Below are positions 46,991 to 60,400 of a DNA stretch of 64,000 nucleotides, in pieces. Made by a program: the position numbers and the translations under genes. A model generated the notes under the pieces. The model was not told where the DNA came from. It saw only the letters and a program-made list of their open reading frames with translations, and ran no database searches. Source of the stretch: Nymphaea colorata (taxonomy: Eukaryota > Streptophyta > Magnoliopsida > Nymphaeales > Nymphaeaceae); NCBI RefSeq assembly GCF_008831285.2, contig NC_045146.1:14833289-14897288 (forward strand), written 5' to 3'. Position 1 is the stretch's first letter. Every line of letters begins with the position of its first letter.

Positions 46991-48997
46991 AAGACGGAAG
47001 CCGCTACCTACACCTTGAACGGCTTAAGTAGAAGAGTTCTCCACAAAAATGGAAACCTCCAGCCTACATTATGGGCCACATTGCAAACCACATGCGTCTT
47101 CTATCCTTTTTCCAACTTCAGGGTGAAAAGAAGTGTTCAACTATGATTAATGTTATATTGTAACTACAGTGAAAGGTCATTGCTATTGGTTGTTTCTCGA
47201 AGAAGACGCCTGTTACCCAATAATGTTGGAGAGTAACTCCTTAAAACTTATACTTTTGAAATAGCTTCAAAAAGCATATTGTATGAATGCAACTCTCACA
47301 ATGTATACATGCATTATGGAAGGCCTTGAAATGAAAAGTCATTCAGGGTTATGGAATCTCAAGTACACAAGAGGAAGCATGATATTATGCTGGTTCTTAT
47401 AATGCAGTAGATATCAAAATATAACTATGAACTTTAGGTTTGAGCATTCAGACAAAATCATCTTTCCAAAGCGAAATATTTAGGACAATTATCATTTTAT
47501 TGCATTTTCATGGGTTTTTCGATCAAAGGTAGGTTGACGGCTGTTTTTAACCTTTAGGTCTAATAACCGGTATATCGCAATGCCGTCCGTCATACAAAGA
47601 CCTTGTGAAGTAACCAACTATTTTAAAATTAAAGACAAAAACCTCCACTCCTTACAAATTAGCGATGGACAGACACCGGTACCCACTCCCAAAGAGTGAC
47701 AAATTTCTAGGTGGTCAAGTAATCTGAAGTTTAGTTTAGGAAATCACCTACCATTCTCATACCAAGGATCCTAAACTGCAACTCTGAAGTTCAGGTACTA
47801 GCTAACATCATCTTCTTCATAACTCCCAGAATGACATATACTAGTTTCCAGATCCCTGCAGTTACCTGAGTACACTTCCAAACGGGAGAGGATTTCACAT
47901 CCACATACAAATTACACGATCTCCCATACCGACGCTTCCCACCACCGAGATGGTTCGACCAGAAAGCTGCCGGTTCTACACACTCCCGCCCTCAAACAAC
48001 GAGGCAATTACCAACTCCACATACACCCGAGTGCAATTACAAAGAGGAGAAATACTTTCGGTTCAAATATATAAACTTCAGAACCGTCAAGCAGAGACCA
48101 AATGCATAAATTACTGTCAACCACGTCAAGATGAAGCTTTTCAAGGGAAACCAATACTTGGTTAGCTGATTAATGGATTCCGGGGGAGGCCTAAGGAAGT
48201 CCATGTTTTTATAGAGAAAAAGGAAAGCCAATTGGGAATTCACCATCTGCAACCTGTGATATAACCCATGAATATAAACCTGAAATAAAGCGCACCTAGA
48301 ACAAATTTTACATGCTGAGACCACACTACGTAGGTAGCATGTGACCAGAGTTGTTTGAAGCTACTAAGCAAATGATCAGCAATTGAACGCGTTTAATTGG
48401 ATAGTAAAACCTTTCAATTGAACGAGGTCTAAGTTCAAGATAAAAAATGGTCATGCCGCGGGGCTGCAGAACGAAGGCTTCCCTGCTTGCTCATTATAGC
48501 TGAAACCAAAGACCGTACCAGCCATCAACTAAATAAGACGGGGGCAAACATGCGCTTCTTAGTTCAAAACCATTATGACAAAACGCACCATTCATTTGAA
48601 AAACAGATCCGGCTTAGAATCTAAAACTATCGCCATGGTTGTCCCCTTTACAGTTTACACAAGCCGACATCGTAGCGTACAACCCAAGGCTGAGGAGGTA
48701 GCCGCACAAGATTTTATCACTTTTCCAAGAGAGTTTCATGCCTAAATTTTTCTTGGTATGTGCCCAAAAAATGACATTTTTCTTAGTATCTGCCGAAAAA
48801 ATGACAATTACCATTCCCTTGTCTTGGTCAAAGAACGAAAAAATTCACCAAGTGGGACAAAGATTCAACAAACACACCTACTTATCACTTTACAGTGAAC
48901 GACGTGAATACATATTTGTCTAGAGAATCTCAAACTTTATTAAAGCGAAGCTTTATTTTAAACCGGAGGACCGAATAATCCAAGAACAAAAGAATTA
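46991..48997. other. Spacer beyond the 3' end of the Claspin-like gene
   Basis: No supported gene. The part nearest 48997 is probably 3' untranslated sequence of the minus-strand Claspin-like gene, or could hold one more short exon. Minus-strand frames at 48037-48324 and 48614-48814 are unrecognised. Confidence 0.4.
48747..48806. repeat. 30-bp tandem duplication, two copies
   Basis: Units 48747-48776 and 48777-48806 differ at three of 30 positions. Each has the form TTTTTCTTxGTATxTGCCx followed by AAAAA and ATGACA. The pair lies about 200 bases past the Claspin-like stop codon. Confidence 0.85.
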
Positions 48998-51900
48998 TTA
49001 TCTTACCCTTTTCTCAATCTTAGCAGTAGGCCTAACAGTTTTAAATGCATCAAATGTCATTTCGCTGCAGTTTAGACTGTTACCGGACGAGCTTTTCTCT
49101 GTACTGAAGGAAGAGCGCCTCAGGATCTCAAAGAGAGAGAGACCGGCATTAGCGTCAGGCACTTTCTTTGTGTTGCAGCCCCCAGCAGTTGCAGTCTTTG
49201 TTTTGGACTGTGAGGTACTCATCTTCATTTGCTCATCCACCAAGGTTTCTTTCTTATCCTGCCAATCAACCATTTAACTGAATATTATTTGATCAAACGG
49301 CAGTTCAGTGGAGAACATCACTTTCCCCCATAACAAAATATGACGGCGTCCTTTTTTCTTTATTTGTCAAACTAGAGGGAAATCCAGACCACTTTTTAAG
49401 ATTAGCACTTAAATGATAAGTGCGGCTGATTCAAGTGAAGAGTGGCTCTGGAAAACATGGATTCAAGCAGTTCCGTATAAAGGAAAGCAGCAAATGAAGG
49501 CACGCTGTCGAATTGTGCAATCCAACGATGCACAAAAAAAAAATCCATAAAAAGAGAGTACTCCCTAAAAAGTTACACCAAAGATCAATCGGGAATCAAT
49601 TTTAGCGACACCAGAACATATAACTTGCTGTACCCAAATGGTATTTGTAACTACCATGTACCATATTTATCTCATTAAACTACGCTTATCCACAATCATG
49701 ACACTGGATATGACATGCTGCAGTTAACTTACCTTGACCACGTAAATGGACTTTAATATGTTACAAAATGCAGGAGCAAAAACAAACATAATTTTTCAGC
49801 ATCCCTATAGAATAATATAGATCCAGAAAGCAGATGTAGTCTTTATGATCTACATGCCAAACCTTCACTGTTTTCAATCCCACATTTTCGATTGTAAAAT
49901 TCATGTATACAATAGGATTTGTGAAATACTGCACAGAAAATACTGTACGGTTAGAAGGTCTATACAGCAAGATAAAGTAGATAATATCAAAAATCAGTGA
50001 TTGAAAATACACCAAACAATTAAAAGGTAGACCAGTACCATTTTTGAATTCTCTGGACATTATCGAATTTGTGCAGGTCTACCGAAAACTTTTTGATGAC
50101 CAAAAAATCAATGGTTAATGATACACCAAATATGTAAAGCTACGTAACCAGTAGGTGCCTTTTGACTTTTCTGGATCTTACCTCGCCTATTTGGAGTCTA
50201 GGCGAAGTCAAACAAGGTCCATGACACGCCAAAATTATCTCCAGACCAGTCATTCACCAATATCAGAAAACCTTAACCAAAAATTTTCATGATGCACCTA
50301 GCACTTATAGAAACGAGGGCCTGATGAATATGAATGAGGAGAAGAGCTTCAACAGCAAAGGATTGTGGATATTTTTAAACTAAATTTGGGGATGCTTCAG
50401 TTTTAGAAATAATATTTTACCAAAAAAAATGCCAGTTTTTACTGAAATAACGGAAACAAGTTTTAGCATCGTCATTTAACCACCTATTTGTGCAATATAC
50501 ACCATAAACCTAGCGGGCACACGTAAACAATTAAAATAGAAGAATCTTTTCAGTTTTTAACTAAAATAGGTGCGCATACACCATGGTTATGTGTAGAGAA
50601 AGAGATTGATTCAAAAAAAGGAACACTAAGAAAGCAAATCTGAATATAGGACTTACAGTGTGCAGATCATCAGCCATTTGAATACCACTCCTGCTGTTGC
50701 TATCTTCACGGCCAAATATAAATGATCTAACCATGTTTACTCCCAGTTTGTTGGTTGGTCTCAATGAATGGCTCTGCCCACGTCCCAGGAAAGACGACTG
50801 CAGTTAAGCAAACGGATTAAATAAATCAGAAATAGCTTCACCAATATAAACAAGTCAGCCTACCTGCCTCCCAAGGACAGTCAAACAGTATCAGTCTGGT
50901 ACGACACATAAGATGTCCTACATCATTTAAAGTATGTATGGTGCACCAAATCATCATGATGAGCAGTCAAGTAATGGAAACTAAAAAAGACCGTGACAGA
51001 ATTGACATATGGGAAGAGTTTCCACGGGAACCCTGGAAGAAGATCTTTAATTTTCAATGCACCGTAGATGAAAGAACAAATAAGTCAAGAGGAGAAACGC
51101 ATGCAGAAGCAAAAGGATTAGAATACCTCCCCCAGGCCCCAGATTTAGCAGGAAATGCTAGTTTAGTTTTTGGGCCATCTTTAATAATTCTATTAGAGCA
51201 TATTCATTCCAGAAGTTGATGAAAAAGGCAAAATAAAACTTCTATTATGAGAGTTGCAGTAAGATTCGACCAACAAAACAGCTAATGACTTTTTGCAAAT
51301 GCAGAAAACCCTCCTTGGAAGGGTCCTGACAGATGAAAAAAACTACCAAGAGAAAGAAACACAAAAGCGGAATGAATTGCATTCAGATTCTTTCTTTTCA
51401 AAACCTAAGTAAATCGATCAATCAAAGCTAAATGTTCAGTGCCTTTGGCCTTGGAGAATCAATGCCTTAACAGGTACCCAAAAGAGTCAACCTATTAACA
51501 AGAATATCTCAAATTTGATTTCCTGTCAAATTTGTTCAGATCTGAAGAGAATAAAGCAATCAGTTTCCTATAAACATCAACTAAGGGTCTTAATTTCATT
51601 TTTGCAACTTTGCTGCTTCTGCATTTGAATATGAGAACGTTTCCCACATTCAACTTATCCAGCAATCCACTTTCATAACAGTTATCCAGTAATATTCCAA
51701 GCTTTTTCCCACTATTATGACAATCCCACAATCATGGAAAAGTATCAAGCACAAAGAATTCAGAAGAAACATGATATTAGTCATGACACATGCAACAAGA
51801 TAGGCCCAAACCATTTTCAATTTTGCAATTATATAGTGAAAGGACTACAATTTTTTAACCAATTCAGTTAAATTTTCTTACCCTTGAAGAGCTATTGCTG

Positions 51901-54900
51901 TTTACTCCAGACATTAGAGAATCAAAGTAAGCTGAAAGATAACATTTTGGAACAGCGTCAGATTACAATGTTCAACAGAACTATTTTGTCATGCACAACA
52001 AGGAACAAGTACAGGACAGTACATGGAGTAGTCTTTGGCTTCTTTTTGTTATTTGGAGCAATATTCAACTTCTTTATGCGCCCAAAGACTTCTCTAGAAC
52101 CATCATCTTCTTCAGGAGGTAAATAAGTTTGTTTTTCCTGCACCAGGTAAGATCCAGCTACAAATGTTACAAGCAGATGTTAACAAAACATTTGCCATTG
52201 ATTCAGGCATCTAAAACACTGACACAGGAGATTGCAGTTAATATGGGAAAATGTAAGCCAATATATACCATACTCACCACAAAAAACTATTAGATAGTCT
52301 ATTATTCATACGTCTTACTTTTTGAAGGTATGCCAAATATACATAAGTCGCATTTCTATCATTTTTTCGTATCCCTCTTTCTAAGCATCTCATAGCAATT
52401 TCCCACTCCCCTCAACCCAATAATTCAAATTGGGAAAGGCAGAAAAACCTAGCTTTTGACTTACAGGCAGGGCCATTGGTAATGATTGCAATGATGGACA
52501 CAGGTATGATCCGGGAGCCATCTTGTCAATCAGCACATGGCCCCAACTCAATGTACTGTGCTACTTAATCATAGGTTTACTCAATAACCCAATTATTATA
52601 ACGAAGACACAAAAATTTCAAATGAAATTAAAGTGCATCAGAAGTCAAAACCCAAGCCATGTTCAAGCCTTGTCATCATCTCAATGATGCTAGAAGAAAA
52701 AAACACTCACTGATTGCTGAAGGACAAGCTCGGATAAGTAACTCTGTTCAGCTTCATCTTCATCTGATGAAACATAAGCGGCCTCCCTATCTGGAAATAT
52801 CTTGAAAAGATCAAGCTTCAACTTCTTATTTCTTTGAACCACTCTAGTCGGGCTTGCGCCACCTAAATCACCTTCGCTAATGGAATCCCTGTCCATGTCA
52901 TAATCACTTTCTTCTTCCCCGTCTTGAGAAGGCTTTCCATTCCAATTGCATTTCAACCTTTGCAGAAGATCATCTGTAGCAGCAGCATCCTGCTCTTCGA
53001 GCCATTTCTGGTGGAGCACATCACGCTTTTCACGGTCTATGGGCATTTCTTCGTCTCCAGTTGCAATCAGATCTTCAAGCTCCTTGTCTTCATTTTCCAC
53101 TTCCTCTTCTTCATCGCAATGAAGTGAGCCACCATCACTGTCTTGCTCTGCTTCATCATCCACAAAAACTTTCACTGGATCCCCTTTTGAATGACGTGCC
53201 ATATCATCTTTGCCAAGAAATGGGTTGATATTTTCTTTATCATCATCTTCATCAAATGACCTGAAAAATGGAATCATATTATTGGTTTTTCCCTAAGTGT
53301 TGCACTAACAGTCATTGCATTTACCACGATCAGAAATACATCTTAAATAACTGCAGGAAAATATAAGAAATTGTCTTATCAGCAGAGAGGCACTTGTTTT
53401 TGGAGTTAACAGATAAGTATCTCCAACATGAAATCAGTACTTAAAAAAATAAACTAAAAGAAACTGTGACACCGGTTTATGAGTCTATGAAATTTAAATC
53501 ATACATATCCTTGTAACTAAGTCCATAATCGCATCCTAAGTCCTAACTTAGTTTTCCATTGAAAAAAAAAATACACGCATCCAAGTTTTTAACCTTATTT
53601 GTAAAAGTAAAACAAAAATAAATTTACAACAAAATTACTACTTTTTTTAGCATTACATTACAATTTTATATATCCTTTTGACTATCCATTTTTTCACCTC
53701 ATACAAGTTAATTATTTGGGCACTTTTTGTTTCATGCAATGTTAGCTGGAATGTAATGATGCAAAAAGTGAAATATTTCAATAGTTACACATTTGTATAT
53801 GTTGGTCCTGCCTTTTGAAGAAATAAGCCACAATGTACATGCATAAAGTTCTGGCTACGTCATGTTCAGTACTGTTAAGTGTCAACCAGGCAGATAACGA
53901 AAAACATCAATCTATAGGAAGACAGGCAGTAAAGCAAGCATAAACATGATCGATTTATACTTATGTTGAAAAGACTACCGCAACCAGATCAAGAAACCAA
54001 AACTCGTATTTATCTTACTCGTCATCCTGTGGAACAGAGTCGAGCATCAAATTCATGTTCAACACGGAAGGAGAAAACTCATCTTCCTCTTGTGAAACCC
54101 CAGCATTAATATCCTGTTTGTCCTCTCCCAGTTGGGTATCACACAAAATGTCCTGCACCAAGACAATGCCATCAAAAAGATTCTATTTAGTGCCGCTGTG
54201 AAGCTACTGCACTAAAAGCCAGCAAGCAAAATGAATCTTTAAATCTCAAATAGAGAATGATCCGACTGACCTGAGTATCATCCAAAGCAGTCCTAAAAGC
54301 CTTCACACCTTCATCAGGTAATGCCTGGATTTATCAGACAAAAATAGGAAAAAGCATAATTTCAGAAGCCACGGGGAGTCAGCCATCTGATTAAAGTACA
54401 ATAGCCCTAGACTATAGCCTCACGCAGAGCGCTATCCCCTGAAAGCTGGGTAATCCTCAAATCATTAAAATGAAAAAACAATAGATACCATTTCGAGTAA
54501 AAGAAATCACATCCAGTTATACTCACAGCATTGGCGGCAGTACCTCCGCAAGCATTACCAGGTGAACTAGGAAGAAACGATTCATCATTTACTAAGTGAT
54601 CTGCCTCACATCTTATACGATCGACATGAGGGTCAGACTTTTCCTGCCCCAAGCAAATAATGAAAGTCGAGCTAAAAGAACAACCGAAAGGAGTTTGAGT
54701 AACAATGGAAAAAAAGGATGCCCGATTGGGAGACTAACCTCCTCTATCAGGTCGTGCTTTATCCCTGCAGCGTTCAAGTTCTCTTCGTCAACATTAGTGT
54801 CCCTCTCCGGTTTATCAGCACCAGCAATATCATCAGTAAACAGCTCAGCGTTCCTATTGCATTCCAACATATCGATGAGTATCAATTAGGCAATTACAAA

Positions 54901-56122
54901 CGATTAGTTAAGGAATGAAGCCTGCATTTTCTTATCACCACCTTCGCATCAACTCAAGCTTCCTTTGACGCATCTTCTCGAGCAAGGAGGAAACTGGTTT
55001 CTTGACACCTACCACCGGTTTGAACGATGCGTCGCGAGTTTCTGAGAATTGTTTACCCAATAGGGAGAATAATATAAGAGAAAAGTAGATGATCTGGAAA
55101 ACAATGTGCATGACGGAAAACAAGTAAGCGAGATACGATGAGGGAAATGGAAGACCTCGAAGGAGTCTCTGGGATTCCGCATGAAGTTGCTGCAGATAAG
55201 CCCTTCTTTCCTGCAACATCAAAGCACCTTCACATGTGGAAAGGAGGCCACAAACCTAAACCTAGCCATTTTAACAAGATAGACGATATCCTGAAGTGTA
55301 ACTCAGATAAAACAACGAACGAAAATTCGAACCAAATATAACCTTCTCTAGTTTTCGTTTATTGGAAGCTGAGATGCTCCCCCTCTCGTCGTTACTTCCA
55401 ACCTTAGTGTTCCTGCCCCGTTTCTTCGTCTTTCCTTCTCCGTCGGATCCGCGCCTTCTCTTTGTTTTCAAATGAGCTGAATCGGCTGATTTTGTGAAGA
55501 TTCTATCCTCCCGCAACGCCCCTTGCACCTCATCTTCGCATCTGCTGCTAAAATCAGCAGCACTTGTGAACTCCTCCATATGCTCTTCTCCCCCACTATC
55601 AGGGCTATCTTCACCACCATTTTCAGAAGCCACAACACGTTCTTCCTCCCCATCGTCACCACTAGATTCGCCATCATTTTCAGAAGCCTCGTTACGTTCT
55701 TCTGCTCGATCGCCCTGCCTGCCATCAGCATCCTGCCCCAAAACCTCCATAGGTCTGGCCTCTCCATCGTTACCCCTATAAAAGGCACCGTCTCCAAAAT
55801 TCTCAACCCCCTGTTCTCCTTCATCCGGTAGGCCAGAAACGTTACCAGTCTCCTCAAACCCTCCGACCTCTTCCGCAAGATCCCCCGAGACAGCAACCTC
55901 CGCCCGCCGAAAACCATCCGAATCAAACCCGTCCAGAAGAGGCGATCTCATAAACCCCGCGATTTCCTTTTCTTCCGGATTCCCGAAATCTAGGGTTTTC
56001 GAAATTGGTGTCTTGGGCTCGAGATCTGGGGCCCCAGATCTCTTGAGGCGCCTGAGCTTTCTCTGAGGCACCGGAGAAGTTTCCGCCGCTAGGTCGATCA
56101 GGTCGTCTCCGTCCTCAGCCAT
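48998..56122 (-). CDS. Mrc1/Claspin-like replication checkpoint protein
   Basis: Mrc1/Claspin travels with the replication fork and relays replication stress to checkpoint kinases (known in yeast and animals; plant role inferred). Twelve exons in coding order: 56122-55343, 55210-55156, 55041-54942, 54853-54739, 54643-54527, 54324-54271, 54152-54019, 53260-52711, 52137-52023, 51931-51882, 50797-50657 and 49258-48998. All joins keep phase, giving 823 aa. The protein is highly acidic and low-complexity. Residues 1-260 hold Glu/Asp/Gly-rich repeats and a basic KTKRRRGS-to-KKRGRN patch. Near 262-318 is a predicted coiled segment (RRAYLQQLHAESQRLL, SSLLEKMRQRKLELMR). The most diagnostic stretch, about residues 513-543, contains LEDLIATGDEEMPIDREKRD and HQKWLEEQD, as in the MRC1-like domain. 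The 3' end is uncertain: the last codons overlap a strong donor, AGG|GTAAGA at 49007. It shares a divergent promoter region with CSN4 and has an E2F site. Confidence 0.75.
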
Positions 56123-56153
56123 TGCCTTCTATGAGACAGAGATCGAGATGGGG

Positions 56154-56176
56154 AGAGAAAGAGAGAGAGAGAGAGG
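56154..56176. repeat. GA tract in the Claspin-like gene leader
   Basis: About ten GA units some 35-50 bases upstream of the start codon; on the coding strand this is a CT run, as in the PLATZ leader. Confidence 0.85.
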
Positions 56177-56268
56177 GAGCCAGGCAAAAGAATTCAGATC
56201 GCTTTATATACGGTTAGAGGAACTCATGGAGGGAAAAGAGAGACAACTTGAAACCGCGCATTTTGAGG

Positions 56269-56280
56269 TTTGGCGCCAAA
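56269..56280. promoter_or_regulatory. Palindromic E2F/DP binding site
   Basis: TTTGGCGCCAAA, a perfect match to the palindromic E2F consensus, lies about 147 bases upstream of the Claspin-like ATG and 1.1 kb from the CSN4 ATG. E2F/DP sites at this distance are typical of S-phase genes such as replication and checkpoint factors (established). The sequence match is direct; binding is inferred, supported by the nature of the adjacent gene. Confidence 0.75.
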
Positions 56281-57412
56281 ATTCTTTCCTAAAAAACATT
56301 AAACTTTTTTTTCCAGAGCACGCACTTTTGTCGTAATTCAAAATTGCGCCTCGTATTTTTTTGTTCGCTGTTACTTTCCTGGAACGAGTATGAGACTGCC
56401 ATTGCGACTCTCCTTCACTTCATTGAGTTCGAACCAAAATAGGAGGAAGACCCATTTTGATCTTCATGACAATTTTCAAAACACGCATAAGATTTGACGA
56501 TAATAAAAGTGCACATTTTTATATTGTTGAAAAAGCAAGTAAATGTTGCATCATTGACACTCGATTGCTTATTTAAATCTAGGTTATCACCACCCTAACT
56601 TGGGCCAAATAGACAAAATAAATTAAATAACATGAGTTCATGCATGTTTAATAGCATCTAAACTGTTATAATTTATTTCAATGCATAAGTTTCGTGGATA
56701 ATATTGTATCAATTCAACAAAATAATTATCTTGTAAAAGCAATTGTTGGATGACATTTCAAAAACTTGGTTTTGTTAGAACCTGGTTTATTAATCACTTT
56801 TTCGAAACTTGGTTTGCCTGTTTGGATCACAAGGCGAAAGCCATGTTTTCAATTTTCAAAACTTTTTTTTTTTAATGGTAGGAGATAGATCTGTGATGTC
56901 CAACAATCAACAAGTCTTTAAAAATATACTTTGTTCTTTATTTGCAGGATTTCCATTTGAAAGGTTTTTTTTTGTTCGTCTCGAAATATTTCAACAAATA
57001 AAGTCAATATGGGAAAACAATATCTCTGAGCGGATTTGATTCGACTCGGTTCAAAATAAACAATTAAAGGAGAGTTGGAGAGTCGGATTCCATTTTCAGA
57101 CATGAAGAGTATGGCCATATGATTCCGAGGTGGAATCCAAATCCCGGAGTTTCATTTCCCAGGAATCCAATTTCAACAAGGGTGAGGGGAAGAGGAAGGA
57201 GTAATGCTTGCGAATCGTGCACTCGAGCAAGTTTCTTACATCTGACCCTTTAATTTTCCTCCAGCCAGTGGGGACGGAGAAGCGGGAAGTGAAGGTTCGC
57301 GGCTCCATTTTCTCTGAGAGGCAGTCTAGGGTTCGAATCCGGCCGGGCGAGAGGAGGCAGCGGATTCAGGCCGCACGGACGGGAAAAATACGTCGTGGAG
57401 GGCGAGAGAAGC

Positions 57413-60400
57413 ATGGAGAGCGCACTAGCAAGCGCTGCGTGCATCGCCGATCAGAGGCAGAAGGTCGAACAATACAAACACATACTCGCGTCAGTGTTTT
57501 CCACCAACAACGCGGCGGATGCGAAGAAATTGATCGACCACTGTAATTTTTTTTTTTTTTATGTTTCCGTTTTGTTTTCTGACCGGACAATGAACAATCG
57601 ATGTTCCTTAAATGAAATTTCGGTGCGATTGGTGGCAGTGGTGTCGGACGACGTTCCATTGGTCGTGTCGAGGCAGCTGCTTCAGGCATTCGCGCAGGAA
57701 CTAGGAAGGTTGGCCCCGGAGATGCAGAAGGAGGTGTCGCATTATGCGCTGGTTCAAATCCAACCGCGCGTCGTCTCCTTCGAGGAGCAGGTCCAGTTCA
57801 AAACTTTAGAGACTCCACTTGTAAATGCGTTTTCCCAATTTCCGTGAGTGAGTCTGCAGTTCGAATTTTCTACGTGAGATAGCTAGGCTATAGTTTGGAC
57901 GTTCTCCATTTGTTCTTAAAACGTGAAGCATCATGTGAAAATTCTGAATCATTTCGTCTGATAAGATGGTACAAGTTAAGAAACATGCATGTTTCATCCA
58001 ATTATAATATGTGCGCTTACAACCACTCGAGAAAGTAGATCCTTTCCACGATTTTGTCCAGGGCAGCGAACTCGAGTAAGTGTGAACTGCGATTCCTCAT
58101 CCCACCTGAGAATTTTCTCGACTGAAATTTCTGAAAGTCGATTGCTAGACTGATGCATGGTCCACTCTTCTCAAATGTGCTAGCTTATATTACTTGATGC
58201 AAAAACACTAGCAAGCATGTTGTCATAGTGTCCGGCTTTCAAGAAATGAAAGTTGGCTTCAATCTAAGTTATTGTTAAGCCTAAACTTCAGATCATTGTT
58301 CAATGAGTGTAACAAGTCTAGCGATGTTTGGTGTGGACATTGTCAAGCGTTACTTTTCTATCCAAGTCTGCCGGATTTGCAAGTTGGAACGATTTTATTG
58401 CCCTCAGAAGCTTGCTATAGTCTCGACATGTTTGACTTAGGAGGGAAAAATCTCTCCTTCCCTTGATGACCCTGAATAGGCAAACATGTGCTTGAAATGG
58501 AAGGATGACCCAGTAGAACTTGACTAAAAGTTTTGTCTTGTTTGGCATATTAGAGAGGTGGTGTGCATTACTTTAGGTTGCTAAAGCTTTTGCATGCAAT
58601 TAAAGAGGGCCTTGAAGAAGGTAACGCCGCGATGGAAGTACATGCACTTCCATTTACTTTCCTGAACACTGGTGAGCCACATTTGGCATGTGGATGTTTC
58701 ATGTATGTTACATGGAAAAATTGTATGATTCGTAGTGGTTAAGATGGCTTTTAAATGTTTAATGCTCAAAATTTATTCACATGGCTACAACTTTGATTCA
58801 GCTCTCTTGGTTGAACACCCATGCACCAAGAAGCAGTGAGAAACATTGAGCATATCTGCGTGCTGTCTCTAATTTGTATATGAGTCAGGCGGCACTCAAG
58901 ATTGTTTCATGCATGGCATTGGGAGAGGGAAAAAATTGCTGCTTGTTATACTGAGGTTTTTTGTGAATATTCGAAAGTGGATGATGCAAAGGTTCTTTAT
59001 TACATGCTGGTCTACATAGCAGAAGAAGCAGCATTTCTGTGGCACATGGAAGTCTTGTTAATAAAACCTTTTCAGTTGTAGCCAATATCTTATTATGAAT
59101 AATTCCGACAACTTTGGAAGGAAAAGAGGCATTCACCTATTACAGAGATGGTGCCATTTGATTCGTGTGTGATGAACCAAACGAAGCAGTTATGTAAGTG
59201 GATTACCTATGCCTGATTGCAGCACTAATCAGTTAGCTGGCAATTATATACTAGTTTTGGTCAGACAGCTTTGTTGGGACAGAGCAAGTGAAGTTCATTA
59301 TTTGGTTGCTATTGTCTGCTCCATATGCACTCTAAAAATCTGGCTGATCTGTGAGACTTGAATGCATCGTGCATTTACATCTATTGAATATTTTCTTCAT
59401 TCTGGTTAGCCCCAGAACTGTTCAAGCTTTGCAAATTTTCTTAAGGACATATTGTACTAGGAGAAAAGCACTTGAATAACATTAAATGCCATGCTGTTGG
59501 GTCAACAGTAGCGGATCATCATTAAAATTAAATGAGTTGGTTCATTCATGCTCTAAAAGTGTTAGTTACTTCAGGATGGTACAAACTACAAACTGACAGT
59601 GGTTTCCTTTGCCAGCATTTCATACACTCACTTTTCTACCTGAGCAAAATTCGTTCTAATTCTTATTGTTATAAGTTCTGCTAACTTTATGATGACCTGA
59701 ACTTGAAGAGTGCTAGGATACAACCTGCTGGTTTACCCACTTCAGCTCACACCAAAAAGGGCTGTAAACCAGGACACTGGATAGTATGAGGGCCACATAC
59801 ACATGACAATGAAATTTCCTCTAAACGTTGAAATTGTTGGGTCACTCCATTGGGATATTAAAAATTACTTCCCCTAGAGAATTTTGGACCTAGGGTCCAA
59901 GTTTTGTACATGACTTCATTTACAACTTGGGTGATCTGTCTCAAAACTGAGCTCGAGATTTGACCTAATGGATTTCAACTGGGTCAATATTTTGCTTTGA
60001 TTTGCACCCCAAGAGAGTTCAGGCAAGGACATAAGAATTCCCAGTTCTAGGCATATATGGCCATCAAAGTTCATCAAAAGCCTAAATATAAGATTATTCT
60101 TAAGCCACTCCCACACTTGGAAAGTTATGGATGTTATGGATTTTGATTAGTTATTGTTTGTTGATTTATTTTTTTATTACTTTTTCTTGCTTACCAATAC
60201 TTGCAGATGATTTTGAAGTTTAACTGAGTATATAGCCACCAATATCAGTCTGAATCATATCCTGACAAGGTAAATTGGTGCATTACTTCTTTACGTACCA
60301 AATCAATAAAATTTTGACACTTGTTATTATTCAAAAGCAAACAAGAAAAAAAATAAAAACATTCAATGAGTTATCTGAGCAATATGAAGAAAACGTAGAA

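Larger units (their letters stand above)
56123..57412. promoter_or_regulatory. Divergent intergenic region between the Claspin-like gene and CSN4
   Basis: The 1.29 kb between the two start codons contains both leaders and promoters. On the Claspin side are a GA repeat (56154-56176), a TATATA-containing stretch near 56204 and a palindromic E2F site (56269-56280). The middle (56,450-57,050) is AT-rich and without motifs I can assign. The CSN4 side, from about 57,180, is purine-rich and probably includes its leader. Confidence 0.6.

Noticed and set aside
57328..57350. GGTTCGAATCC motif like a tRNA T-loop in the CSN4 leader
   Set aside because: The flanking bases do not form a 5-bp T-stem, and no anticodon arm or acceptor stem is seen upstream. 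The similar motif near 3085 (GTTCGAATC) also fails.
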